This document shows, one piece after another, positions 1 through 5,487 of a DNA stretch of 5,487 nt (its first letter is position 1; each line of letters starts with the position of its first letter). The position numbers and the translations under genes were made by a program. The stretch lies in assembly GCA_007119985.1 (NCBI GenBank), contig SKOQ01000068.1:1-5487 (forward strand), given 5' to 3'. The stretch comes from Marinospirillum sp. (lineage in GTDB: Bacteria; Pseudomonadota; Gammaproteobacteria; Pseudomonadales; Halomonadaceae). The notes under the pieces were generated by a model. It ran no database searches. It had not been told where the DNA came from and worked only from the letters and a program-made list of their open reading frames with translations.

Positions 1-174
1 ACGCCAACGGCTTTGCAGCATGAGGAAGCCGCCGCCTTGTGTGTGACGCCTGGTAGCCCAGGCTTGTATATCACGCGTCGCAGTGCAACGGCTCAGAGCG
101 AGGTGATTGAATATGATGAGGAATACTGGCTGCAGGATGTGATGACGGTTCGGATTACCACCCAGCATGCCTGA
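1..174 (+). CDS. phnR: GntR/HutC-family transcriptional regulator, C-terminal end (UTRA domain), probably PhnR; 5' truncated
   Basis: Frame 1 is open from the window edge to a TGA at 172-174 and gives the last 57 residues of a protein. It contains LYITRRSATAQSEVIEYDEE followed by YWLQDVMTVRI. This is the usual end of a UTRA effector-binding domain: a strand with an R-R pair, then 'xViEYdeeyw..D...vri'. The N-terminal winged helix that would bind DNA lies outside the window. UTRA domains in HutC-type GntR regulators bind small ligands and release the repressor from a palindromic operator. A matching palindrome lies 97 nt downstream of the stop, in front of a phosphonate transport operon, so a phosphonate-responsive regulator (PhnR type) is inferred. 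Family assignment is fairly secure; the ligand is inferred from context only. No convincing rho-independent terminator follows the stop codon. Confidence 0.8.
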   Translation, partial: TPTALQHEEAAALCVTPGSPGLYITRRSATAQSEVIEYDEEYWLQDVMTVRITTQHA

Positions 175-235
175 GATCATCTGCGCTGAAACGGAAGGTT
201 GCCTGTAAGCGCGGCGGCATGGAAGCTTCAATAAA

Positions 236-253
236 GTGTCACGGCGCTGTCAT
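236..253 (+). promoter_or_regulatory. Pho box (PhoB binding site)
   Basis: The sequence is GTGTCAC-GGCG-CTGTCAT, two 7-bp direct repeats 11 bp apart. The second copy is identical to the E. coli Pho box half-site CTGTCAT and the first keeps its TGTCA core, so 12 of 14 half-site bases match. Only the 4-bp spacer, normally A/T-rich, departs from consensus. The position fits a class of promoter where PhoB replaces the -35 contact: a -10-like hexamer begins 10 nt after the box. This indicates activation of the downstream transport operon under phosphate limitation. It is a by-eye match that has not been scored with a matrix. Confidence 0.72.
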
Positions 254-263
254 GGGGGCGGGC

Positions 264-269
264 TAAATT
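264..269 (+). promoter_or_regulatory. Putative -10 element of the PhoB-dependent promoter
   Basis: TAAATT matches TATAAT at 4 of 6 positions and is separated from the Pho box by exactly 10 nt (the G/C-only stretch 254-263). At the usual -35 distance the sequence is ACGGCG, which has no useful similarity to TTGACA, as expected for an activator-dependent promoter. Transcription would begin around 275-277, inside the palindrome at 271-284, leaving a leader of only about 20 nt before the ATG at 298. The call rests mostly on spacing. Confidence 0.5.
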
Positions 270-270
270 C

Positions 271-284
271 TTGGTCTAGACCAA
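271..284. promoter_or_regulatory. GntR/HutC-type operator (perfect 14-bp palindrome)
   Basis: TTGGTCTAGACCAA is a perfect inverted repeat. Its core GTCTAGAC fits the GT-N-TA-N-AC consensus of HutC-subfamily GntR regulators and closely resembles the TGGTCTAGACC sites of DasR and NagR. The truncated gene upstream encodes just such a UTRA regulator. The site begins 1 nt after the -10-like hexamer and ends 13 nt before the start codon at 298, so a bound repressor would cover the transcription start. Repression of the transport operon, relieved by a phosphonate-derived ligand, is inferred. Confidence 0.75.
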
Positions 285-287
285 CAT

Positions 288-292
288 GGAGG
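288..292 (+). promoter_or_regulatory. Ribosome binding site that decides the start of the binding-protein gene
   Basis: GGAGG lies 5 nt before the ATG at 298. The in-frame ATG at 286 overlaps this Shine-Dalgarno and has only the operator upstream, so translation should begin at 298. That start also gives a clean signal peptide beginning MKTLPLLKK. Confidence 0.8.
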
Positions 293-297
293 CCAAG

Positions 298-1332
298 ATG
301 AAAACTTTACCTTTATTGAAAAAATGCCGACAAGCCCTGCTGGGTGCCACACTGTTATTGGGAGCCAGCGCCGCTGCAGCTGTCACTGAACTGACTGTCT
401 ATACCGCCATCGAATCTGATGATCTGCAAAAATATGCCCAGCGCTTTCAGCAGGCCAACCCAGATATACGTATACGTTGGGTGCGCGATTCCACCGGTGT
501 GATGACCGCCCGCCTACTTGCAGAAAGAGACAACCCACGCGCTGATGTGATCTGGGGCTTGGCGGCAACCAGTTTACTGATTCTGGACGACGAAAATCTG
601 CTCCATCCCTATGCGCCTCAAGGTGTCGAACTACTGGAGTCGCGTTTTGTGAGCCAGCAGACACCGCCGACTTGGGTGGGGATGGATGCCTGGGTTGCTG
701 CGATTTGCTACAACACCATCGAAGGTGCGCGTCGTGGTATCCCACGTCCGACCAGCTGGGAAGATCTCACGCGTCCTGAATACCGTGGTCAGGTGATTAT
801 GCCTAACCCGAGTTCTTCCGGCACTGGCTACCTGGATGTGGCGAGCTGGATGCAGCTTTGGGGTGAAGAACAAGGCTGGGATTATATGGATCGCCTCCAT
901 CAGAATATCAGCCGCTATACCCACTCAGGTTCAGCCCCTTGTAATTTGGCTGCGTCAGGTGAGGCGGTCGTCGGTGTGTCCTTTGCCTTCCGTGCTGCGC
1001 GTCTGAAAACGCAGGGCGCACCTGTTGAAGTGGTCTTTCCTTCTGAAGGCTTAGGCTGGGATATGGAAGCCGCAGCGATAGTGCGTGGCACACCACGGCT
1101 TGAGGCAGCACAAAGACTGATGGATTGGGCGGTAACGCGTGAAGCGAATGAGCTCTATAACGAGGGCTATGCGGTGGTGGCCATGCCGGGAGTGGCGCAG
1201 CCCTTGCCTAACTATCCTACCGATATCATTGATCGCATGATCGATAACGACTTTAGCTGGGCCGCATTGAACCGAGATCGTATTCTGCGCGAGTGGCAGC
1301 GCCGTTACGATGGTAAAACGGAACGTCGTTAA
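298..1332 (+). CDS. phnS2: Periplasmic 2-aminoethylphosphonate-binding protein of an ABC transporter (PhnS2/AepX type)
   Basis: Captures the substrate in the periplasm and delivers it to the permease encoded two genes downstream. The 344-residue product has a Sec signal peptide: basic MKTLPLLKKCR, a hydrophobic core at about 13-23, and an Ala-rich AxA cleavage region ending near residue 28. The mature part has the fold signature of group-F-type binding proteins related to iron and spermidine/putrescine binders: a TVYTAIESDD opening strand, then NPSSSGTGY at 170-178, a Ser/Thr/Gly loop of the kind that holds oxyanions and phosphonate groups. I see no paired tyrosines near the C-terminus, which argues against an FbpA-like ferric binder. 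Cys137 and Cys215 might form a disulfide in the periplasm. The GntR regulator, Pho box, fused permease and phosphonate-associated EamA gene support 2-AEP as ligand. The gene ends 10 nt before the ATPase gene, whose ribosome binding site overlaps its stop. Alternative: a related phosphonate or other anionic ligand. Confidence 0.85.
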   Translation: MKTLPLLKKCRQALLGATLLLGASAAAAVTELTVYTAIESDDLQKYAQRFQQANPDIRIRWVRDSTGVMTARLLAERDNPRADVIWGLAATSLLILDDENLLHPYAPQGVELLESRFVSQQTPPTWVGMDAWVAAICYNTIEGARRGIPRPTSWEDLTRPEYRGQVIMPNPSSSGTGYLDVASWMQLWGEEQGWDYMDRLHQNISRYTHSGSAPCNLAASGEAVVGVSFAFRAARLKTQGAPVEVVFPSEGLGWDMEAAAIVRGTPRLEAAQRLMDWAVTREANELYNEGYAVVAMPGVAQPLPNYPTDIIDRMIDNDFSWAALNRDRILREWQRRYDGKTERR

Positions 1333-1342
1333 GGAGAGACTG

Positions 1343-2455
1343 ATGAATGCGCTCAACCCTTCTTTTGCTTCGCTCCTTCAACCTGTCTCCAGCTGCTTGC
1401 AGCTGGAACAGATTGCCAAGCACTTTGGTGACTTTACCGCCCTGCACCAGATCGACCTTCAGGTAGAAGAAGGTGAATTTATCTGCTTTCTTGGCCCTTC
1501 AGGCTGCGGCAAGACCACGCTCTTGCGTGCGATTGCTGGATTAGAGCCACAAAGTGCAGGTCGTATGTTGCAACAAGGGCGGGATATTACCCATCTACCG
1601 CCTGAGCAGCGCGACTTTGGCATCGTCTTTCAGTCCTATGCGCTCTTTCCCAATCTCAGCGTGTTTGACAATATTGCCTATGGATTGCGTAATCAGCGCC
1701 AGCCTAAAGCTCGGATTCAACAGCGAGTGCAAGAGCTGCTGGAGTTGATTGGTCTGGAAGCCGCAGTGCATCAGTTTCCAGCGCAGTTATCTGGAGGTCA
1801 GCAGCAGCGTGTGGCGCTGGCGCGTGCTTTGGCGACCGAGCCGAGCCTGCTCTTGCTTGATGAACCTCTTTCTGCACTGGATGCCTGTGTGCGCGTGCAC
1901 CTGCGTCAGCAGCTCAAGAAGCTGCAGCGTGATCTGGGTGTCACCACGATTATGGTGACCCATGATCAAGAAGAAGCACTGACACTGGCCGATCGTATTG
2001 TGGTGATGAATCAGGGCCGCATTGAGCAGATCGGGACGCCACAAGAGATCTATCAGCGTCCAGCCAATGCTTTTGTGGCCAGCTTTGTCGGGCGCATGAA
2101 TCTGCTCAAAGTGGAAGTCATCAGTGATCGGGCTATCAGGCTGGGTGAGCAGCAGATGGACCTGAGTCGAGCGCATGGTGTTCCCGTCGGGGAGCAGGCT
2201 TGTTTAGCGATTCGCCCAGAAGCCATCCAGTTGCAACCTCCAACCGATCAGGTCGCCTATAGGCTGCAGGCTAGAGTCAATGAAGTGGAATTTCTCGGTG
2301 CTTTTGTCCGTCTGCATCTGGTTTTAACTCAGCATCAGGCGGAATTGCAGTTCGACCTGCCACTGGGGGTCGGTTGCACCTTTCAGCCGCAGACACGGCT
2401 CGATCTTTATTGGCCGCAAGATCAGCTGCAAGTCTTTGCTGGAGAAGCCAGATGA
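1343..2455 (+). CDS. phnT2: ABC transporter ATP-binding protein for 2-aminoethylphosphonate uptake (PhnT2 type)
   Basis: Cytoplasmic ATPase that powers import. The 370-residue product has all nucleotide-binding motifs intact: Walker A GPSGCGKT at 51-58, Q-loop Gln97 in VFQSYALFP, signature LSGGQ at 149-153, Walker B LLLLDE ending at Asp173-Glu174, D-loop SALD at 177-180 and switch His207 in VTHDQEEA. The C-terminal third, from about residue 240, is a regulatory TOBE/MOI-type domain (ACLAIRPEAIQL). This places it in the CUT1/spermidine-iron-phosphonate subgroup, not the PhnC type. The start at 1343 is chosen because AAGGAG (1331-1336), which overlaps the upstream TAA, lies 6 nt before it. The longer reading from 1310 would overlap the preceding gene. 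Its stop TGA overlaps the permease ATG (ATGA), so the two are translationally coupled. A 9-bp inverted repeat lies at codons 16-22. Confidence 0.92.
   Translation: MNALNPSFASLLQPVSSCLQLEQIAKHFGDFTALHQIDLQVEEGEFICFLGPSGCGKTTLLRAIAGLEPQSAGRMLQQGRDITHLPPEQRDFGIVFQSYALFPNLSVFDNIAYGLRNQRQPKARIQQRVQELLELIGLEAAVHQFPAQLSGGQQQRVALARALATEPSLLLLDEPLSALDACVRVHLRQQLKKLQRDLGVTTIMVTHDQEEALTLADRIVVMNQGRIEQIGTPQEIYQRPANAFVASFVGRMNLLKVEVISDRAIRLGEQQMDLSRAHGVPVGEQACLAIRPEAIQLQPPTDQVAYRLQARVNEVEFLGAFVRLHLVLTQHQAELQFDLPLGVGCTFQPQTRLDLYWPQDQLQVFAGEAR
1388..1407. repeat. Intragenic inverted repeat near the 5' end of the ATPase gene
   Basis: TCCAGCTGC, then TT, then GCAGCTGGA: a perfect 9-bp inverted repeat around a 2-nt centre, about 45 nt after the ATPase start. 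As RNA it would fold to a roughly 8-bp GC-rich stem with a 4-nt loop. No T-run follows, so it is not a standard terminator. It could instead slow ribosomes or mark an RNA processing or stability boundary between the binding-protein message and the rest of the operon. Confidence 0.5.
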
Positions 2456-4164
2456 GTCGTCAGTCGCTGTCTTCTCCTTCTGCCATGCTGGGCACGATGC
2501 GGCTGACTTGGTTCAGTGAAAAAAGTCTGAGCCTGATGCTGCTTCTGCTGGCACTGCTCTTGTTGCTTGTCGGTCTGGCCTTGCCCTTGATGACCATGCT
2601 GAGCAAGAGTGTGCAGGATGCCAGTGGGCAATGGATAGGTTTGGCGAACTTCATTGATTACTTCACCACACCTGCCTTATCTCGCTCGATTTTCCAGTCA
2701 TTTTTTGTTGCGATGACGACAACCCTGATCGTGGTCAGCTGCGCCTTTCTCTGTGCTTACGGCATCACGCGCACGCGCATGCCGGGTAAAAAGCTTTTTC
2801 GCGTGCTGGCGCTGCTGCCCATTCTTGCTCCCTCGTTGTTGCCTGCCATTAGTCTTGTGTATCTCTTCGGCAATCAGGGCTATATGAAGGGATTACTGGG
2901 TGATCAGAGCATCTATGGTCCGATCGGCATTATTATGGGGATGTGCTTTTGGATTTTTCCTCATGCGCTGATGATTCTGACCACGGCCATGGCCAATAGT
3001 GATGCACGCCTTTATGAGGCAGCGCGAGCGTTGAAAACCCCCAGCTGGCGTACTTTTCTGACGCTGACTCTGCCTGGTGTCCGTTACGGCCTGATTTCCT
3101 GCGCCTTTGTGGTCTTTACGCTGGCCATCACGGATTTTGGTGTGCCGGCCGTGATTGGCGGTCATTACAATGTATTGGCTACGGATATTTATCGTCAGGT
3201 GGTGGGTCAGCAGAATTTCCAGATGGGGGCTGTCGTGAGTGTCGTGTTGCTGATCCCCGCGGTGCTGGCTTTTATCGCCGATCGCTGGGTACAGAAAAAA
3301 CAGCAGGCCAGCCTGACATCTCGTGCTGTGCCTTACCAGCCTGAATCACGGCCGTGGATAGACGGTTTTTTCACTGTTTTTTGTTTTGCGATGGTTGGCA
3401 TTATTCTGCTGGTTATAGGGACGGCGATCTACGCCTCGCTGATTCAGTTCTGGCCCTACAATCTGAGCTGGACCTTGCAGCATTATCAATTCAGTGGTTT
3501 GGCCGGAGGGGGCTGGGAGGCTTGGAGTAACTCACTCAAAATGGCTTTCAGTGTGGCGCTGATCGGTACCTTGTTTATCTTTACAACGGCTTGGATGATC
3601 GAGAAAACCCGCGATTTTGCGCCCTTGCGCCAGTCTTTGCATTTGATGGCCATGCTGCCGATGGCGGTGCCGGGTATGGTGCTCGGTTTGGCCTATATCT
3701 TCTTTTTTAATCATCCGCTGAACCCGCTGAATATCCTGTATGGCACGCTGGCCCTACTGGTGCTGAATACCCTGGTGCATTTTTATACCGTCTGCCACAT
3801 CACTTCTATCACGGCGTTAAAGCAACTGGATCGTGAGTTTGAATCTGTAGGGGCGTCACTGAAGGTACCCTTTTGGAAAACCTATCGGCGCGTCACCTTG
3901 CCTGTTTCCTTACCGGCTGTGTTGGATATTTCGGTTTACTTGTTTGTGAATGCGATGACCACGGTTTCAGCCGTCATCTTTCTCTATGGCCCAGAAACAC
4001 GTATGGCGTCGGTGGCTGTTTTGCATCTCGATGAAGCCGGTTATTTTGCGCAGGCCGCCGCGATGGCGGTGTTGATTCTGCTGACTTCCTTGGTGGTGAA
4101 GCTCCTGCATGCGTTAGGCAGTCACCTGCTGCTGAGTCGAGGTCAGGCATGGCGTCAAGCATGA
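2452..4164 (+). CDS. phnU2: Fused double permease of the 2-aminoethylphosphonate ABC transporter (PhnU2 type)
   Basis: Forms the inner-membrane channel of the importer. The 570-residue protein carries two binding-protein-dependent permease domains in one chain. Each has an EAA loop for docking the ATPase: EAARALKTPSWRTFLTLTLP at 189-208 and the divergent ESVGASLKVPFWKTYRRVTLP starting at 464, about 275 residues apart. About 12 hydrophobic segments can be read, beginning with LLLLALLLLLVGLALPL near residue 30. A polar linker with KKQQASL and ESRPW joins the halves. One fused permease of about 550-570 aa is the usual arrangement for PhnU2, whereas Salmonella uses separate PhnU and PhnV. The start at 2452 overlaps the ATPase stop (ATGA) and is preceded by GGAGA at 2441-2445, 6 nt away. 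The earlier in-frame ATG at 2374 would add 26 residues coded inside the ATPase gene and is not favoured. Fused iron permeases (FbpB type) have the same plan; neighbours decide the substrate. Confidence 0.9.
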   Translation: MSRQSLSSPSAMLGTMRLTWFSEKSLSLMLLLLALLLLLVGLALPLMTMLSKSVQDASGQWIGLANFIDYFTTPALSRSIFQSFFVAMTTTLIVVSCAFLCAYGITRTRMPGKKLFRVLALLPILAPSLLPAISLVYLFGNQGYMKGLLGDQSIYGPIGIIMGMCFWIFPHALMILTTAMANSDARLYEAARALKTPSWRTFLTLTLPGVRYGLISCAFVVFTLAITDFGVPAVIGGHYNVLATDIYRQVVGQQNFQMGAVVSVVLLIPAVLAFIADRWVQKKQQASLTSRAVPYQPESRPWIDGFFTVFCFAMVGIILLVIGTAIYASLIQFWPYNLSWTLQHYQFSGLAGGGWEAWSNSLKMAFSVALIGTLFIFTTAWMIEKTRDFAPLRQSLHLMAMLPMAVPGMVLGLAYIFFFNHPLNPLNILYGTLALLVLNTLVHFYTVCHITSITALKQLDREFESVGASLKVPFWKTYRRVTLPVSLPAVLDISVYLFVNAMTTVSAVIFLYGPETRMASVAVLHLDEAGYFAQAAAMAVLILLTSLVVKLLHALGSHLLLSRGQAWRQA

Positions 4165-4199
4165 TGGTGGGTGGCGTCAGCCTGGAGCTTCCAGTATGA
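4161..4199 (+). other. Possible 12-codon minicistron bridging permease and EamA genes
   Basis: An ATG at 4161 overlaps the permease stop as ATGA. It opens a 12-codon frame (MMVGGVSLELPV) whose own TGA at 4197-4199 overlaps the ATG of the EamA gene (4196), again as ATGA. A ribosome re-initiating after the permease could read through and be delivered to the EamA start. No separate ribosome binding site is obvious for it, and an ORF this short could be chance. Confidence 0.25.
4182..4194. repeat. Small hairpin containing the EamA gene's Shine-Dalgarno
   Basis: CTGGA-GCT-TCCAG is a perfect 5-bp stem with a 3-nt loop, ending 1 nt before the ATG at 4196. The GGAG Shine-Dalgarno (4184-4187) lies in its left arm and start of the loop. 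Closed, it would partly hide the ribosome binding site. Ribosomes arriving from upstream would open it. The stem is short, so the effect may be small. Confidence 0.4.
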
Positions 4200-5089
4200 C
4201 CAGTCTTGCTGTGGCGCTGGTGCTCTGCTCAGCGGCGATGCATGCAGGTTGGAACCTGCTCGGTAAGGGGCAGGCTCCATCGCTGGCTTTTTTCACCCTT
4301 GCCCTATTCAGCGGTGGGTTGATCTTTGCGCCTTCACTGTTTTGGCAGCCTGATTATGTTGCCTTGCCTGCTCTTTTCTGGTGGTGGCTGCTGCTTTCTG
4401 GTTTTTTTCAGGCTATCTATCTGGCCGGACTGGCCTGGGCTTATGCGCGTGGTGCGGTCAGTGTGCTCTATCCCTTAGCCCGCGCTTTGCCAGTGCTGCT
4501 GGTTCCTCTCGTTGGCTGGCTATTGCTGGAGGCCGTGTTTTTAGTTGCACGCCAGTGGGTGGCGCTCGTGATGATAGTGCTGGCCAGTTTGCTGCTGCCT
4601 TTTGTGCGCCTTAAGGATATTCGCTTACGCCACTATTGGACTCCCGCTCTGGGTTTTGCGCTCTTGGCTGCACTGGGGACAACAGGCTATACCCTCGTGG
4701 ACCAGCGAGCGATGCAGCTGATGAATCAGCAGCTAGGCCAGCCAGTGGTTTCTTCTGTGCATTATATGGTGTTGCAGGCCTGGTTCTCTCTGCTGTGGAT
4801 GCTGCCTGTTGTCTGGTGGATGCCCAGTGAAAAGCGCGCACTCAGTCAGCTCTGGGGAGGCCAGAAAAGAGGCTTTATCACCGCAGGCGTGTTGGTTTTA
4901 GGCACCTATGGTTTCGTGTTGTTGGCGATGACGATGACCGATCAAGTCAGCATGATCGTGGCACTACGTCAGGCTTCGATTCCTTTAGGTGCGCTAGGTG
5001 GAATGATGTTGTTTAAAGAATCACTGAGCCCTTTAAAGCTAGCGGCTTTGGTGTTGATGACCTCAGGCTTGCTTGTGATGACCTTTTAA
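4196..5089 (+). CDS. EamA/DMT-type membrane transporter, phosphonate-utilisation-associated (phn_DUF6-like)
   Basis: Integral inner-membrane protein of 297 residues with about ten hydrophobic segments, arranged as two EamA-like repeats split near residue 140. Visible marks are the N-terminal MHAGWNLLGK at 15-24, YPLARALPVLLVPLVGWLLL closing the first repeat, and near the end RQASIPLGALGGMMLFKESL with Pro263 and Glu275, the typical last-helix pattern of the family. Drug/metabolite transporters of this kind often export amino acids or small metabolites. A subgroup described as a phosphonate-utilisation-associated membrane protein occurs beside phosphonate catabolism operons in Vibrio, Pseudomonas and others, and this gene's length and context fit it. 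Its substrate is not known; export of a toxic or excess intermediate, or an auxiliary uptake route, are both possible. GGAG at 4184-4187, 8 nt upstream, supports the start. It lies 31 nt after the permease and 11 nt before the HAD gene, within the same operon. Confidence 0.85.
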   Translation: MTSLAVALVLCSAAMHAGWNLLGKGQAPSLAFFTLALFSGGLIFAPSLFWQPDYVALPALFWWWLLLSGFFQAIYLAGLAWAYARGAVSVLYPLARALPVLLVPLVGWLLLEAVFLVARQWVALVMIVLASLLLPFVRLKDIRLRHYWTPALGFALLAALGTTGYTLVDQRAMQLMNQQLGQPVVSSVHYMVLQAWFSLLWMLPVVWWMPSEKRALSQLWGGQKRGFITAGVLVLGTYGFVLLAMTMTDQVSMIVALRQASIPLGALGGMMLFKESLSPLKLAALVLMTSGLLVMTF

Positions 5090-5100
5090 TTGGAGAGGCT

Positions 5101-5487
5101 ATGTCTCTGAAAATGCCCGCTGTCCCTGCTGCTACGCCGACTGTGTCGCTCGCGATTTTTGACCTGGATCATACTCTTCTGGCTGCGGATAGCTCACAAA
5201 GTTGGGCTGAAGAAATGCAGCGTCTTGGCTGGATTGAAGATCAGCAGTTCTGGCCTCAGCACCAGGCCATGATGCGCGAATATGAACAGGGTGATTTGGA
5301 TATGCTCGCTTATCTGCGCCTGAATCTTTCCCCGCTCAAGGGGCGATCGATAGATGAAGTGCAACATGCGGCCAACCACTTGGTGCACCAGCAGCTGATC
5401 CAACAGATTTATCCAGCAGCCTATGCGCTCTTGGATTGGCACCGCCAACAAGGCCATATTTTGCTGTTGATTTCAGCCAGTGAAGAT
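5101..5487 (+). CDS. HAD-IB (SerB-like) phosphatase-family hydrolase, 3' truncated by window end
   Basis: The first 129 residues are present and the frame is open at the edge. HAD motif I is complete at IFDLDHTLL, with nucleophile Asp21, general acid/base Asp23 and Thr25. After a helical cap of about 90 residues, motif II follows as LLLISASED, with Ser125 likely binding the phosphate. The order of motifs and the 'SAS' form of motif II fit the HAD-IB hypothetical group related to phosphoserine phosphatase. Phosphonoacetaldehyde hydrolase PhnX is also a HAD enzyme but has an Ala in place of the second Asp (DxAGT). This protein is therefore more likely a phosphomonoester phosphatase than the C-P cleaving enzyme. 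Start 5101 is supported by GGAGAGG at 5092-5098; a second in-frame ATG at 5113 is less well placed. It is the last visible gene of the operon. Substrate unknown; motifs III and IV lie beyond the window. Confidence 0.82.
   Translation, partial: MSLKMPAVPAATPTVSLAIFDLDHTLLAADSSQSWAEEMQRLGWIEDQQFWPQHQAMMREYEQGDLDMLAYLRLNLSPLKGRSIDEVQHAANHLVHQQLIQQIYPAAYALLDWHRQQGHILLLISASED

Noticed and set aside
222..229. GAAGCTTC palindrome as a second operator
   Set aside because: Only 8 bp, no GT-N-TA-N-AC core and no repetition; likely chance.
199..232. Sigma-70 promoter with TTGCCT (199-204) and TTCAAT (227-232)
   Set aside because: The spacer would be 22 nt, too long, and the Pho box plus -10 further down explains the region better.
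175..235. Rho-independent terminator after the regulator gene
   Set aside because: No stable stem followed by a T-run is visible; only short, weak pairing such as TGCC with GGCA.
286..297. Upstream ATG at 286 as start of the binding-protein gene
   Set aside because: It overlaps the GGAGG that serves the ATG at 298, has only the operator in front of it, and adds MEAK before a normal signal peptide.
1310..1342. Extended ATPase start at 1310
   Set aside because: It would overlap the end of the binding-protein gene and lacks a ribosome binding site; the ATG at 1343 has AAGGAG 6 nt upstream.
383..1447. Overlapping minus-strand open frames opposite the binding-protein and ATPase genes
   Set aside because: They mirror strongly supported + strand genes, have no recognisable domains and are low-complexity, as expected for antisense shadows.
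2374..2451. Extended permease start at 2374
   Set aside because: The added 26 residues are a frame-shifted shadow of the ATPase gene; the ATG at 2452 has a good ribosome binding site and a typical ATGA overlap.
298..4164. Ferric iron (FbpABC/AfuABC) or spermidine/putrescine importer
   Set aside because: The families share the architecture, but paired iron-ligand tyrosines are not seen and the regulator, Pho box and phosphonate-associated EamA gene favour 2-AEP.
4381..4841. Short open frames on both strands inside the EamA gene
   Set aside because: No family resemblance or ribosome binding sites; the EamA frame explains the region fully.

Overview
The window looks like a chromosomal fragment from a gammaproteobacterium of moderate GC content. 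The grounds are the gene families present, the E. coli-like Pho box and strong AGGAG-type ribosome binding sites; genus cannot be told from this sequence. All six genes lie on the + strand and form a 2-aminoethylphosphonate (2-AEP, ciliatine) uptake locus with its local regulator.

Layout. Positions 1-174 hold the C-terminal end of a GntR/HutC-family regulator (UTRA effector domain), probably PhnR. Positions 175-285 are a compact regulatory region. It carries a near-consensus Pho box (236-253), a -10-like hexamer exactly 10 nt downstream (264-269) and a perfect 14-bp palindrome of the GntR/HutC operator type (271-284). Next comes a tightly packed operon: a periplasmic substrate-binding protein (298-1332), an ABC ATPase (1343-2455), a fused double permease (2452-4164), an EamA/DMT-type membrane protein (4196-5089) and a HAD-IB phosphatase-like protein that runs off the window end (5101-5487). 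Gaps are 10, -4, 31 and 11 nt, and each start has a clear ribosome binding site, so one transcript is likely.

How the genes work together. The binding protein should capture 2-AEP in the periplasm. The fused permease, energised by the ATPase, should bring it into the cytoplasm. The GntR regulator probably senses the phosphonate or a breakdown product and blocks transcription from the palindrome. PhoB would supply activation when phosphate is short. The promoter therefore reads as an AND gate: phosphate starvation plus substrate. The EamA protein matches a membrane family known mainly from phosphonate gene neighbourhoods. It and the HAD protein are the parts whose role is not settled. No C-P bond cleaving enzyme (PhnW, PhnX, PhnA, C-P lyase) is inside the window; one is expected just outside.

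The most interesting content is the promoter architecture and the two accessory genes of unknown role. I see no mobile elements, tRNA, rRNA or CRISPR.
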